From contig DASYBM010000017.1 of assembly GCA_036500765.1 (NCBI GenBank), positions 1-64,000 on the forward strand: a stretch of DNA of 64,000 nt, written 5' to 3'. The translations under genes and the position numbers were made by a program. Shown one piece after another: positions 27,700 through 36,050 of the stretch. The stretch's first letter is position 1; each line of letters begins with the position of its first letter. The stretch is from Candidatus Sulfotelmatobacter sp. (GTDB lineage: Bacteria > Acidobacteriota > Terriglobia > Terriglobales > Acidobacteriaceae). The notes under the pieces are model-generated. The model worked only from the letters and a program-made list of their open reading frames with translations. It did not search any database and was not told the origin of the DNA.

Positions 27700-27749
27700 T
27701 TATACGCGGAAAGTGTTCATCGACTTATACGCGGAAAGTGTTCATCGAC
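27700..27749. repeat. Tandem duplication of a 25-bp unit upstream of ridA
   Basis: Two perfect copies of a 25-bp unit beginning TTATACGCGGAAAGTG lie 30-80 bp upstream of the ridA start. On the minus strand each copy carries TATAA, so the duplication may double a -10 element. A partial copy (GTGTTCAT) precedes it. The remaining 230 bp up to the next gene hold nothing I can identify. Confidence 0.85.
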
Positions 27750-27979
27750 GGGCGGGTATTGGCAGCCGGCCACTCCGAGTGCCAGCAAATACAGCTAATC
27801 CCTCAGCGCTCTAATCGTTTCCGTGCACAACGCCCTCGCCCTTCGCTCTCTTCTAATTGATTGGAAAAACGAATCATGCCGATAAACAGAAGTCACTTGC
27901 GTAACACATCGACATGAGATATCACTCACGCAGGTGACTGAAAGTCCGTGTCCGCTAGGGAGTTCAGGGGAGGTCGAAA

Positions 27980-28531
27980 ATGATTCCGGAATCGCATCCG
28001 CTGCAAGAATTGTTTCAGGATCTCGTAGGGCGCCATTACGCGGAGGAGATCGGCATTCGCGATCCGCAGATCGTCGCCTACGTTTCTCATTTGCTGGCGG
28101 AGTTCTGCGAAGCCGACCAGTTCTACAAGATTCACGGTGCGCAGGATCGTCCATTATCGGATGTCGGCGAGATGCTGCTCGAATCCGATCCCGTCTATGG
28201 CCCCGCGCCGTCCTTTGACCGCGAGCGCCAGGTACGCAAACACATCGGCGACTACGCGCTGTTCCTGGCGGGCATGTTTCCCGAAAGCATCAATCATTTT
28301 CGGCTGCGGCGCCAGCGTCTGGAAAGTTTCGTCGAATGGGTCAAGGCCGGCAAGGAAAGTTACTACATCGTTTCCAAGTTCGAGCACTTCGAATACGCGA
28401 AAGTCGCGCCCCTGTTCGCCACTCTCTCCCGCAACTTCGAGGAATGTGTATATGGCTTGAACATGGTGAAAAACGACCTGCAAGAGATGCAGCACCCGAT
28501 CGTGCGGCGGTCCGACGATTTAATCATGTAG
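27980..28531 (+). CDS. Conserved-looking soluble protein of unknown function
   Basis: The 183-residue protein begins MIPESHPLQELFQDLVGRHY, with a perfect GGGAGG ribosome site 7 bp upstream. It is helical and rich in aromatic residues and Glu, with no signal peptide or membrane span. Notable segments are RQVRKHIGDYALFLAGMFPE and YYIVSKFEHFEY. I do not recognise a family. It is convergent with rsmD. Confidence 0.75.
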   Translation: MIPESHPLQELFQDLVGRHYAEEIGIRDPQIVAYVSHLLAEFCEADQFYKIHGAQDRPLSDVGEMLLESDPVYGPAPSFDRERQVRKHIGDYALFLAGMFPESINHFRLRRQRLESFVEWVKAGKESYYIVSKFEHFEYAKVAPLFATLSRNFEECVYGLNMVKNDLQEMQHPIVRRSDDLIM

Positions 28532-28552
28532 CCCGTAATCGCAATTCGCGCT

Positions 28553-29140
28553 TCACACGCGTAAATCGCCCGCACTGCCCATGCGGTAGAAGCTCAAGGC
28601 CGCACCACCCTGCGCCAAATGGCGAAACCTGCGCAGCGGGCCGAATTCCTCTCCGGGATCGAATTTCTTTTCGTGTTCGGCAATCACCACTGACATCGCC
28701 CATACCAGCGAGGAATCAGCCAGCGCCCTCAGCGTTTGCATATAGGAATCCTGCAAGCGATATGGAGGGTCGATAAATACCACGTCGGCCGCGACATGCT
28801 GCCGCTCCATCCGCCAGAAGGCGCGCGGCAGTTCCTCCTGCAAAATCTTGAACCCAGCGGAAACCCCCAGACTTTCCAGATTGCGCCGTATCGCGTCCGC
28901 CGCCGCCATCGTGTGCTCCACGAAATACACTTCTTTCGCGCCGCGGCTCAGGGCTTCGATTCCGACCGCTCCGGTTCCTGCGAACAAATCCAGCCACACG
29001 CTGCCCTCGAGCGCAGCCGGGTTTCCGGCCGTCAGCACATTGAACAATGTTTCCCGCAGCTTGTCCGACGTGGGGCGCACATCCATCCCGCGTAGAGCCC
29101 GCAACGGCCGGCTTCGATATTTTCCCGCGATCACTCGCAT
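28553..29140 (-). CDS. rsmD: 16S rRNA (guanine-966 N2)-methyltransferase
   Basis: The start at 29140 (MRVIAGKYRSRPLRALRGMD) matches the RsmD N-terminus; the frame extends upstream only weakly. The 195-residue SAM-dependent enzyme carries the SAM-binding motif LDLFAGTGAVGIEALSRGA and the catalytic DPPY in FIDPPYRLQDS. RPTSDKLRETLFNVL is the typical N-terminal RNA-binding segment. It is divergent from the M50 peptidase gene. Confidence 0.94.
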   Translation of the reverse strand: MRVIAGKYRSRPLRALRGMDVRPTSDKLRETLFNVLTAGNPAALEGSVWLDLFAGTGAVGIEALSRGAKEVYFVEHTMAAADAIRRNLESLGVSAGFKILQEELPRAFWRMERQHVAADVVFIDPPYRLQDSYMQTLRALADSSLVWAMSVVIAEHEKKFDPGEEFGPLRRFRHLAQGGAALSFYRMGSAGDLRV

Positions 29141-29206
29141 GGAGCTGTACTTTGGGTCCCCACACTCACTATATCCATCCATGTAGAATAAGAGTAGCTA
29201 AGGCCG

Positions 29207-30364
29207 ATGCGAAGCTGGTCCATCCCGATTGGACGACTGTTGGGCGTTGAAGTCCGCATTCATTTCACGTTCCCGCTACTGGCCCTATTTATCTTCTGGA
29301 CCGATTACGCAGCCCATGCCGGGAATGCGACCGGGCCTCGCGACCTAGCCATCGTCGCAATCCTTCTGGCCTGCGTGGGCGCCCATGAATGTGGACACAT
29401 GGTGGCCGCACGGCGCTTCGGTATGATTCCGAAAGCCGTGATCCTGTTGCCGCTCACTGGCGTGGTGGTCTACGACGAATCGCGCGCCGACAAAAGTGAG
29501 GGGGGCAATAGCACTAACAATGAAAAGCCGCAAACGGCGCTGGCCTGGAAGCGTGAAATTCGCCTGGCCCTGGTGGGACCGCTGGTGAGCCTTGCCCTTG
29601 CCTGTCTTGCCGCATCCGCCGTAACCGCCTCCGGAAACGATATTGAACTGTGGAAGTGGCCATTTTTGCAGGCCCGCAACCTGCCCCGCAGCCTGGTGTG
29701 GGCCAACCTTTATCTGGCAGTTTTGAATCTCATGCCCGCTTATCCTCTCGATGGCGGCCGCATCCTGCGCGCTCTGTTCTCGCGCAAGCTGGATCTTTCC
29801 GCGGCCACCCAGCGTGCCGTCTCCATCAGCAACGCCATCGCCATGGTCCTGATGATCGCCGGCCTGTTCAGCGATAACTGGCTGACGATGGTCGGCGTCA
29901 TCGTCTTCTCGGCCGCTCAGCTAGAAGAACGCGCCCTGGTATTCCAATCCGTACTCGATAATGTTCGCCTGGAAGAAGTGATGCTCACCGATTTCGCCAC
30001 GCTCTCTCCCGCCGACACTCTGGAAGACGCGCTCGAAAAGGCTGTCCACTCTTTGCAGGATGATTTCCCGGTAGTTCGCGGCAGCGATATGGTGGGCGTG
30101 ATTTCGAAGCAGCGAATCCTCGACGCCCTGCGCGCGGAAGGCAATGGGTATGTACAGGCTGTGATGAATAAGATTTTTGAAGTTTCGCTTCGCCAGGACT
30201 CGCTCGGCTCGGCCTTCCGTAAGCTTACGTCCCGCAATTCCAGCATCATTCCGGTCGTCGAAGACCAGCGACTGATCGGCATCGTCACCCTGCAAAACCT
30301 GATGCACTCCATGGCCCTGCTGGCCGAAACCCGCAAACTGCGGCGGGAAGAATCGGAGTCGTAG
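29207..30364 (+). CDS. Site-2-protease-type M50 metallopeptidase with CBS pair
   Basis: The 385-residue membrane zinc protease has the HExxH motif in GAHECGHMVAARRFG (about residue 63) and the second metal motif NLMPAYPLDGGRILRAL (Asp ligand). Several membrane spans surround them. The C-terminal 150 residues contain two CBS motifs (MLTDFATLSPADTLEDAL and FEVSLRQDSLGSAF regions), which probably sense nucleotides. Proteins of this SpoIVFB/Rip-like architecture occur in many bacteria without known substrate. It converges with serA across a strong hairpin. Confidence 0.93.
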   Translation: MRSWSIPIGRLLGVEVRIHFTFPLLALFIFWTDYAAHAGNATGPRDLAIVAILLACVGAHECGHMVAARRFGMIPKAVILLPLTGVVVYDESRADKSEGGNSTNNEKPQTALAWKREIRLALVGPLVSLALACLAASAVTASGNDIELWKWPFLQARNLPRSLVWANLYLAVLNLMPAYPLDGGRILRALFSRKLDLSAATQRAVSISNAIAMVLMIAGLFSDNWLTMVGVIVFSAAQLEERALVFQSVLDNVRLEEVMLTDFATLSPADTLEDALEKAVHSLQDDFPVVRGSDMVGVISKQRILDALRAEGNGYVQAVMNKIFEVSLRQDSLGSAFRKLTSRNSSIIPVVEDQRLIGIVTLQNLMHSMALLAETRKLRREESES

Positions 30365-30386
30365 CTCCGCCGTCTCGGCGGCTGTC

Positions 30387-30407
30387 GCGAGGGCGTCTCG
30401 CCCTCGC
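30387..30407. terminator. Bidirectional hairpin between the M50 and serA genes
   Basis: GCGAGGGCG and CGCCCTCGC form a perfect 9-bp stem with loop TCT. It lies between convergent genes and could stop transcription from both sides, although no T run follows. Confidence 0.55.
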
Positions 30408-30411
30408 ATTT

Positions 30412-32025
30412 CTAGAACAGCCGCACCGCCTTCGCCTCCTGCACCGCCGGAATCGTCCGCAGCTTGGCCAGCACTTCCTCCGACACACGTCCGTCGACGT
30501 GGACCACCGCAATCGCCTCACGCGGCTGATCGGATTCTGCCTGAGGATCTTTTTCTACAGAACGCCGCCCCAGCGAAAAGTCGGCAATGTTGATCGACTC
30601 CTCACCCAGAATCGTTCCCACTCTGCCAATCACTCCGGGCACATCGCGATTGCGCAGATAAATCAGACTGCGCTGCAGCGGAGCTTCTACGTCGATGCCA
30701 TCCACGTGCAGCAACCGCGGCGCTTCCCCATGGAGCACCGCTCCCTTCACGATGTGTTCTTCGGTAGCCGTCTTCAGAAAAATCGAGAGCACGCTGCCCG
30801 CGCCGCCAGTCGAGGCTTTCGCCTTATGCGATTCCAGGACGCGCAGTCCGCGCTCGTCCGCAATCGTGGCCGCGTTCACCAGGTTCGCCTTTTCCTCCAG
30901 CGCCTGATTCAGAATGCCTTTGATCGCGCCATTGCGGATCAGTTCCGTCTTCCACTCGGCAATGTGTCCGCCGTAGCGGATCGAAATTTCCTCGATGCTT
31001 CCCTCCGATACCTGCGCCAGAAATCCTCCCATGCGCTCCGCCAGCACAATGTAAGGCGACATCGCCGCATATTCTTCGGCCGAGACCGATGGCACGTTCA
31101 CGGCATTCTGAATCACGCCGTGTTTCAGATACTCCTTCACCTGCTGCGCAATCTGCACTCCGACGGCTTCTTGCGCTTCAGCCGTTGACCCGCCCACGTG
31201 TGGAGTGAGCAATACATTCTCCAGCGCGGTGAGGGGGGAATTTGTCGGCGGCTCCTCGGCAAATACGTCGATCGCCGCCGCTGCCACGTGCTTCGACTGA
31301 AGCGCCTGCGCGAGAGCGGATTCATCCACCAACTCGCCGCGCGCGCAATTCACCAGCCGCACACCCTTCTTCATTTTCGCGATTGACGCTGCATTGATCA
31401 TCCCGGCGGTCTGCGGAGTCAGCCCCACGTGCAGCGAAATATAGTCGGCAACCGCGTACACCTCGTCGAGCCCCGCCAGCCGAATGCCCTGCTCCTTCGC
31501 GACGGCCACCGACACAAACGGATCGTGCCCCAGAAGTTCCATGCCGAACGCGCGTGCGCGCCGCGCCACTTCCATGCCCACGCGCCCCAGCCCGATAATG
31601 CCCATAGTCTTCCCGCGCAGTTCCGTCCCCTGCAATGATTTCTTCTCCCACCTGCCGGCGTGCATCAGGGCGTTGGCCCGGCACAAATGCCGTGCCATGG
31701 CCAGCATCATCCCCAGCGTCTGCTCCGCCACCGCGACCGCATTGGCCCCCGGCGTATTCATCACCGCGATGCCTTTGTGCGTAGCCGCTTCGAGGTCGAT
31801 GTTGTCCACTCCGACGCCTGCTCGCCCAATCACGCGTACCTTCTTCGCATGCTCCAGCAGCTTGGCATCGGCCTGGACCGCAGACCGCACAATGAGCGCA
31901 TCCGCGTCTTCGAGTTGCTGCTCCAACTTGCCGTCGAGCTGATCCGGAGTCAGAACGGTCCATCCCGGTTCCTGTAGTTCGGCCACGGCTGATGCTGAAA
32001 TCTTTTCCGCCACGATGATCTTCAC
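30412..32025 (-). CDS. serA: D-3-phosphoglycerate dehydrogenase
   Basis: SerA oxidises 3-phosphoglycerate in the first step of serine synthesis. The 537 residues match the long bacterial form: a substrate-binding domain, a Rossmann NAD domain with GIIGLGRVGMEVARRAR, catalytic segments NCARGELVDESAL and TPHVGGSTAEAQ (Arg and His), then an intervening domain and a C-terminal ACT domain (LIYLRNRDVPGVIGRVGTIL). The ACT domain would allow feedback control by serine. A class V aminotransferase 700 bp away may catalyse the next step. Confidence 0.96.
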   Translation of the reverse strand: MKIIVAEKISASAVAELQEPGWTVLTPDQLDGKLEQQLEDADALIVRSAVQADAKLLEHAKKVRVIGRAGVGVDNIDLEAATHKGIAVMNTPGANAVAVAEQTLGMMLAMARHLCRANALMHAGRWEKKSLQGTELRGKTMGIIGLGRVGMEVARRARAFGMELLGHDPFVSVAVAKEQGIRLAGLDEVYAVADYISLHVGLTPQTAGMINAASIAKMKKGVRLVNCARGELVDESALAQALQSKHVAAAAIDVFAEEPPTNSPLTALENVLLTPHVGGSTAEAQEAVGVQIAQQVKEYLKHGVIQNAVNVPSVSAEEYAAMSPYIVLAERMGGFLAQVSEGSIEEISIRYGGHIAEWKTELIRNGAIKGILNQALEEKANLVNAATIADERGLRVLESHKAKASTGGAGSVLSIFLKTATEEHIVKGAVLHGEAPRLLHVDGIDVEAPLQRSLIYLRNRDVPGVIGRVGTILGEESINIADFSLGRRSVEKDPQAESDQPREAIAVVHVDGRVSEEVLAKLRTIPAVQEAKAVRLF

Positions 32026-32275
32026 GAATGATTTCCTTTAAACGACTTTGGATTCGTTTGATACCGGCCCGCCGGCCCGCCGATTTTTCTCGGCGACCTT
32101 TGCAGCATTTCTCAGCGTCCTTCGCGCTTTTGGAATTTCGGAAAAAGGACCGCAATACGCCCACGAAACGGAGAATCTGCCTGACAACCAAATGACGGGA
32201 AAATGACGAGTCGCTGACATTCCTCCCAACCAACGTTTCTAAGCTTGTTCTCGCTGGACCCCAGGGAGAACAACT

Positions 32276-32719
32276 ATGAACAAAACCATGAAAACTTTAC
32301 CAATGCTGAAACCCGTCAAGACAACCGCGCTCGTCGCCGCACTCCTGGCACAGATCACCCTCACATTCGCCTGCGGTTATAGCTCCAAGACTACGCCGCC
32401 AGTCGCTGGAACCATGCCCACCATCGCCGCACTCGCGCCCAACAGCGCCACCGCAGGCGGTGCGGCCTTCACCTTGACCGTCAACGGAACCAACTTCGGG
32501 ACCCAAGCGGTGGTGAACTGGAATGGCACCGCGCAAACCGCGAACACAACTTTCGTGAGTGCCAGTCAACTCATGGTTGCAGTTCCCGCGTCGGCCATCG
32601 CCGCCTCGGGGACTATCAGCGTGACCGTTACGAACCCGGGCACCGCGGGAACAGGCATATACGGAACCGGCGGGACGTTGGCCGAGACTTCGATGCCGAT
32701 GGACTTCACGGTCAACTAG
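32276..32719 (+). CDS. Small exported IPT/TIG-domain protein, probable lipoprotein
   Basis: The 147-residue protein has a signal peptide ending in a lipobox-like LTFAC at about residues 29-33, after a GGGAG ribosome site. The mature part is one IPT/TIG domain ([20 protein letters not shown] ... VTVTNPG), an Ig-like fold found in surface proteins. A Gly/Thr-rich end follows. It lies between serA and the aminotransferase, on the opposite strand. Confidence 0.85.
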   Translation: MNKTMKTLPMLKPVKTTALVAALLAQITLTFACGYSSKTTPPVAGTMPTIAALAPNSATAGGAAFTLTVNGTNFGTQAVVNWNGTAQTANTTFVSASQLMVAVPASAIAASGTISVTVTNPGTAGTGIYGTGGTLAETSMPMDFTVN

Positions 32720-32761
32720 TTCGGGCCCAGCGCTACGCGAATAGGGCTCGATATGCGGGCT

Positions 32762-33967
32762 TCAGGCGCCGACCAATTGTCGCTTCCCCGGCTGGGTGCG
32801 GGCATAGACTTGCTGTGCTGCCCGCACCGCCACGCCATACTCCACGCTTTGGTCGGTAACTTTCGCAAGCACATGTTCGAGCGCGCCCAGAATGCCGATG
32901 GTGTCGAGATAGTCGTAATACCCGATGTGCGCGACGCGAAATAGCTTGCCTTTCATTTCGCCCTGACCGTTGGCGACGACAGCGTCGAACGATTCACGGA
33001 ACTCTTTCACGATCTTGCCGGAATCGACTCCCTCCGGCGCGCAGATCGCAGTCAGCGCCGCCGCCGGGGACGACGCATAGAGTTTCAATCCCAGCGCCTT
33101 CGCGCCGGCACGGGTCATCTCAGCGCAAAGCTCGGCATTGTTGACCAATTCTTCGCGTCCCTTGGCCAGATCGCCCTTCCCCATGCCGCGCACAAATTCC
33201 AGCGCCGCTCCCAACGCCGCGAACAACGACGTTGCTGGAGTGTACGCTGTCTCGCCCTTCGCTGCCGACTTCCGCTCCTTGCGCAGATCGAAATAATATC
33301 GCGGTGAAGTCGTCTTCTCCATCGTCTTCCATGCCCGCTCACTCACCGCGCAATACGCCAGCCCCGGAGGCATCATCAGCGCCTTTTGCGATCCGCCAAT
33401 AATCACGTCCACGCCCCAGCCATCGACATCGAGATGGGTTGTGCCTAGCCCCGTGATTGCATCCACGACCAGCAGGGTTTCGTTTTCTGAACCCGCGCCG
33501 TGAGCCCGCACAATCTTCGCGATCCCCTCAATGTCATGCCGGGCCCCAGTGGAACTCTCCGTCGCCTGCACGAAGACAGCGCGGGTGGCGTTATTTACGC
33601 GCGCTCGAACGTCATCGAGATTGAACGTCTCGCCATACGGCACTTCCAGCACTTCCACATGGCAGCCAAAAGCCTTGGCCAGTCCCGTCCAGCGCTCACC
33701 GAACTTACCGGCGGTCAGCACTAGCACGTTGTCTCCCGGCGACGTCAAATTCGATACCGAAGCCTCCATCACGCCCGTGCCCGAACAAGCCAGCACCAGC
33801 ACATCGTTCTTCGTGCCAATGAATTCCTTCATGTCGGCCAGTACCCGTTGAAACAGCGCCTTGAAGTCGGCAGTCCGATGATGCGCCGTAAACGAAGCCA
33901 TAGCCGTCTGCGCCGCCGGCAACAGCGGCGTTGGTCCCGGAGTAAAAAGACGATTCTTACGCAACAT
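32762..33967 (-). CDS. Class V aminotransferase (alanine-glyoxylate/serine-pyruvate type)
   Basis: The 401-residue PLP enzyme resembles alanine-glyoxylate aminotransferases. The start LRKNRLFTPGPTPLLPAAQT carries the family's TPGPTPL, and the PLP lysine is in IIGGSQKALMMPPGL. In several bacteria such enzymes replace SerC as phosphoserine aminotransferase, and the location beside serA suggests a role in serine synthesis. This is inference; glyoxylate or purine use is the alternative. The start at 33967 is the first Met of the frame (reading MLRKNRLF). Confidence 0.9.
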   Translation of the reverse strand: MLRKNRLFTPGPTPLLPAAQTAMASFTAHHRTADFKALFQRVLADMKEFIGTKNDVLVLACSGTGVMEASVSNLTSPGDNVLVLTAGKFGERWTGLAKAFGCHVEVLEVPYGETFNLDDVRARVNNATRAVFVQATESSTGARHDIEGIAKIVRAHGAGSENETLLVVDAITGLGTTHLDVDGWGVDVIIGGSQKALMMPPGLAYCAVSERAWKTMEKTTSPRYYFDLRKERKSAAKGETAYTPATSLFAALGAALEFVRGMGKGDLAKGREELVNNAELCAEMTRAGAKALGLKLYASSPAAALTAICAPEGVDSGKIVKEFRESFDAVVANGQGEMKGKLFRVAHIGYYDYLDTIGILGALEHVLAKVTDQSVEYGVAVRAAQQVYARTQPGKRQLVGA

Positions 33968-34053
33968 ATTCGAGGAAGCCCCTATGAGTGAAGTCCGGCG
34001 TGAGGAATGCGTTTACTTCAGTAGTTTAGCGGAAGGCGGCCATAAGGGCACGC

Positions 34054-34081
34054 CCCGCCTGCATCGTGAAGAGCAGGCGGG
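34054..34081. repeat. Perfect 9-bp hairpin, terminator-like
   Basis: CCCGCCTGC and GCAGGCGGG pair around ATCGTGAAGA, followed on the plus strand by AGTTCTTTT. No plus-strand gene precedes it, so it is more likely one of the dispersed palindromes. Two 15-bp near-repeats (GTTAAGGTCAAGCGT and GTTAACGTCGAGCGT) follow. Confidence 0.5.
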
Positions 34082-34125
34082 AGTTCTTTTCGTGTTAAGG
34101 TCAAGCGTGTTAACGTCGAGCGTGC

Positions 34126-34419
34126 TTATTTCGAGGCAAGGATCTCGGGCTTACCGATCTCGGGGGGTTTAGCCAAAAGCTCTCCCGCCTTGGCAAACAG
34201 AGCCTTGGCGATTTCGCCATTCAGATGAGCGTTGCGGCCATTCTCGTCGGCAAAGGTATCGAAGATCCCATACTTTCCCGGCCCCATCTTGATGGCATAC
34301 CAGGTAAGAGTCTCCGGCTCGGCTTCGGCCAGCGGTTGCGCGGACTTCAGGAATGCCTCTACTTCTTTTTCTTTGCCGGGCTTGGCTTCGAGTTGCGCCC
34401 AAATCGATACTTTTCCCAT
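34126..34419 (-). CDS. Antibiotic biosynthesis monooxygenase (ABM) domain protein
   Basis: The 97-residue dimeric alpha-beta barrel protein resembles putative quinol monooxygenases: MGKVSIWAQLEAKPGKEKEV, then ETLTWYAIKMGPGKYGIFDT and LNGEIAKALFAKAGELL. A well-placed GGAGGAG ribosome site precedes the start. ABM proteins act on quinones or polyketides; the substrate is unknown. Confidence 0.9.
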   Translation of the reverse strand: MGKVSIWAQLEAKPGKEKEVEAFLKSAQPLAEAEPETLTWYAIKMGPGKYGIFDTFADENGRNAHLNGEIAKALFAKAGELLAKPPEIGKPEILASK

Positions 34420-34530
34420 GGATTTCTCCTCCTAGGCATCTGATGCACGAGATTCGCTTTTGGTACTGACTAAGAAGTAAGAATCGACATCAATTCTGTC
34501 TCGAAACCACTCCGCTATAATTGCGCCATC

Positions 34531-34989
34531 ATGACTCTTGTAGAACAGATCCAGAAAGACATCGTCACCGCCATGAAGGCCAAGGACGAAGCGCGCCTAT
34601 CCACGCTGCGCATGGTGAAGAGCGCGCTGATGAACCGCAAAGTCGAGAAAATGGCCGAACTCGACGACAAAGAATCGCAAGCAGTGCTGGCCACGCTGAT
34701 CAAGCAGCGCAAAGAATCCGTCGAACAATTCACCAAAGGCGGACGCCAGGAAATGGCCGACAAAGAAGCCGCCGAAATCGTCGTGATCGAGAGCTACCTC
34801 CCGAAAGCCGCCGGAGAAGCAGAAGTAATCGCGGGCGTAAAAGCCGCCATCGCCGAAATGGGCTCTCCAACCATGAAAGATATGGGCACAGTCATGAAGA
34901 ACGCCATGGCCAGATTCAACGCCGCCGGCATGCGCGTGGACGGGAAGATGGTCAGTGAGATTGTGAAGAGAGAGCTAGCGGGGAAATAA
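34531..34989 (+). CDS. GatB/YqeY domain protein
   Basis: The 152-residue protein matches the YqeY family: MTLVEQIQKDIVTAMKAKDE, then RLSTLRMVKSALMNRKVEK, VLATLIKQRKESVEQF, EIVVIESYLPKA and the C-terminal VKRELAGK. The family shares the C-terminal tRNA-binding tail domain of GatB, but its own role is unsettled. Confidence 0.94.
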   Translation: MTLVEQIQKDIVTAMKAKDEARLSTLRMVKSALMNRKVEKMAELDDKESQAVLATLIKQRKESVEQFTKGGRQEMADKEAAEIVVIESYLPKAAGEAEVIAGVKAAIAEMGSPTMKDMGTVMKNAMARFNAAGMRVDGKMVSEIVKRELAGK

Positions 34990-34997
34990 CTCTGCGC

Positions 34998-35657
34998 TTG
35001 CGGACTCGAGTTGAGGTGAACCTTACGAAAGCACAGATCGACCGAATGGGCCCACTCAAGGCTAAATGGGATGACCTCAGTCTGAAGGTGTTGGGCGAGC
35101 TCGAACTCCCTCCGTCTCGAGTTCTTTGCTGGTTCGATGACAAACTCGATTCGGAGCACCTGTGTTGTCCGTCAGTTCCAGCCGTATTCCTCCCCCTCAA
35201 GGGAAATAAGGGAAATCGTGAGCGTCGTCCTCGCGATGTGAAAGAGCACGTTTGCGACGAAGATGGCGAAATGCGCGACGCGTTGGTCTATCTCTCCGGA
35301 TATGCGTGCTTACCTAGGGATGACGTTTTCTTTGTGATGACTTTCGCGCACGAACTCCAGCATTTCGTGCAGTGGGGGCATTCGCCAGAGAGTTGGAAAC
35401 AATGTTTGCACGGCTTTCCCGGAACCGGTCGTTGGGATGTTCCTACGGAACGCGACGCCTTGATCGCGTCAAGACGCATCACGATCAAAGTCATCGCCCC
35501 GGACGCGGTCGCAGCATACGCCCAGATGAAGATCGACAAAGGAGCCGACACAGCGTACTGGTCGCTTTTTCAAAGCATCTCGCCATTCGAGCAATACGAC
35601 TGGGTCGGAGAAACGGAGCGTCTGACGACTCAAAACCGATCCCAAGCTTCTCGCTAG
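34998..35657 (+). CDS. Unknown protein with HExxH metalloprotease-like motif
   Basis: The 219-residue protein is open from a TTG at 34998 (8 bp after the YqeY gene); a GTG at 35016 (VNLTKAQIDRM) after GAGTTGAG is an alternative start. The central FVMTFAHELQHFVQWGHSPE contains HELQH, followed about 25 residues later by PTERDA, whose Glu could be the third zinc ligand. This is the layout of small metallopeptidases. No signal peptide is seen, so it would be cytoplasmic. The stop codon overlaps that of the convergent antitoxin gene. No family is recognised. Confidence 0.7.
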   Translation: MRTRVEVNLTKAQIDRMGPLKAKWDDLSLKVLGELELPPSRVLCWFDDKLDSEHLCCPSVPAVFLPLKGNKGNRERRPRDVKEHVCDEDGEMRDALVYLSGYACLPRDDVFFVMTFAHELQHFVQWGHSPESWKQCLHGFPGTGRWDVPTERDALIASRRITIKVIAPDAVAAYAQMKIDKGADTAYWSLFQSISPFEQYDWVGETERLTTQNRSQASR

Positions 35658-35971
35658 CGAGAGGTCTGCCGCTTCACTTTTTTCACCGGCCGCCGTAGCT
35701 CGGCTAGGAATTCGCTTGCGTCGCGCACATTGCCAGCCAGGTAGTCCCGATGGCCAGTCTTGATTTGTTCCTTCAACGCGCCATCCTGCTGGTCCAAATA
35801 ATCTTCCAGGTCATCGACGTGCATGATCCCTGCGACGGGAATGCCGTCCTTCTCAAGAATAAAATACTCGCGGTTGATATGAGCACGCCGTACGACCTGG
35901 CCGAGATTAATGCGCGCTTTCGTGAGTGGAATTCGATGTACTACGCTCTTCGTCGACTTTGAAACAGTCAT
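35654..35971 (-). CDS. Phd/YefM-type antitoxin without an adjacent toxin
   Basis: The start at 35971 (MTVSKSTKSVVHRI) is set by a GGAGGG ribosome site, giving 105 residues. The N-terminal domain has the Phd/YefM pattern (IPLTKARINLGQVVRRAHIN, then YFILEKDGIPVAGIMHVDDL). The C-terminal part, normally toxin-binding, is long and basic (LAELRRPVKKVKRQTSR). No RelE-, Doc- or PIN-type toxin gene lies on either side, so this is an orphan antitoxin or regulator. A perfect 18-bp palindrome lies just upstream. Confidence 0.85.
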   Translation of the reverse strand: MTVSKSTKSVVHRIPLTKARINLGQVVRRAHINREYFILEKDGIPVAGIMHVDDLEDYLDQQDGALKEQIKTGHRDYLAGNVRDASEFLAELRRPVKKVKRQTSR

Positions 35972-35989
35972 TATGGCCCTCCGAGTTAA

Positions 35990-36007
35990 TTGATTAACGT
36001 TAATCAA
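35990..36007 (-). promoter_or_regulatory. Palindromic operator candidate upstream of the antitoxin
   Basis: TTGATTAACGTTAATCAA is an 18-bp perfect palindrome, 19 bp upstream of the start codon at 35971. Phd-family antitoxins bind palindromes in their own promoter, so this is a likely autoregulatory site. Confidence 0.65.
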
Positions 36008-36050
36008 CTTCAATTATCTCATGAGTGGGGCGAGGTTCAGCACAGTCGCC

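Noticed and set aside
27700-27749. Insertion sequence end or phage attachment site
   Set aside because: A simple tandem duplication with no integrase or transposase nearby explains it better.
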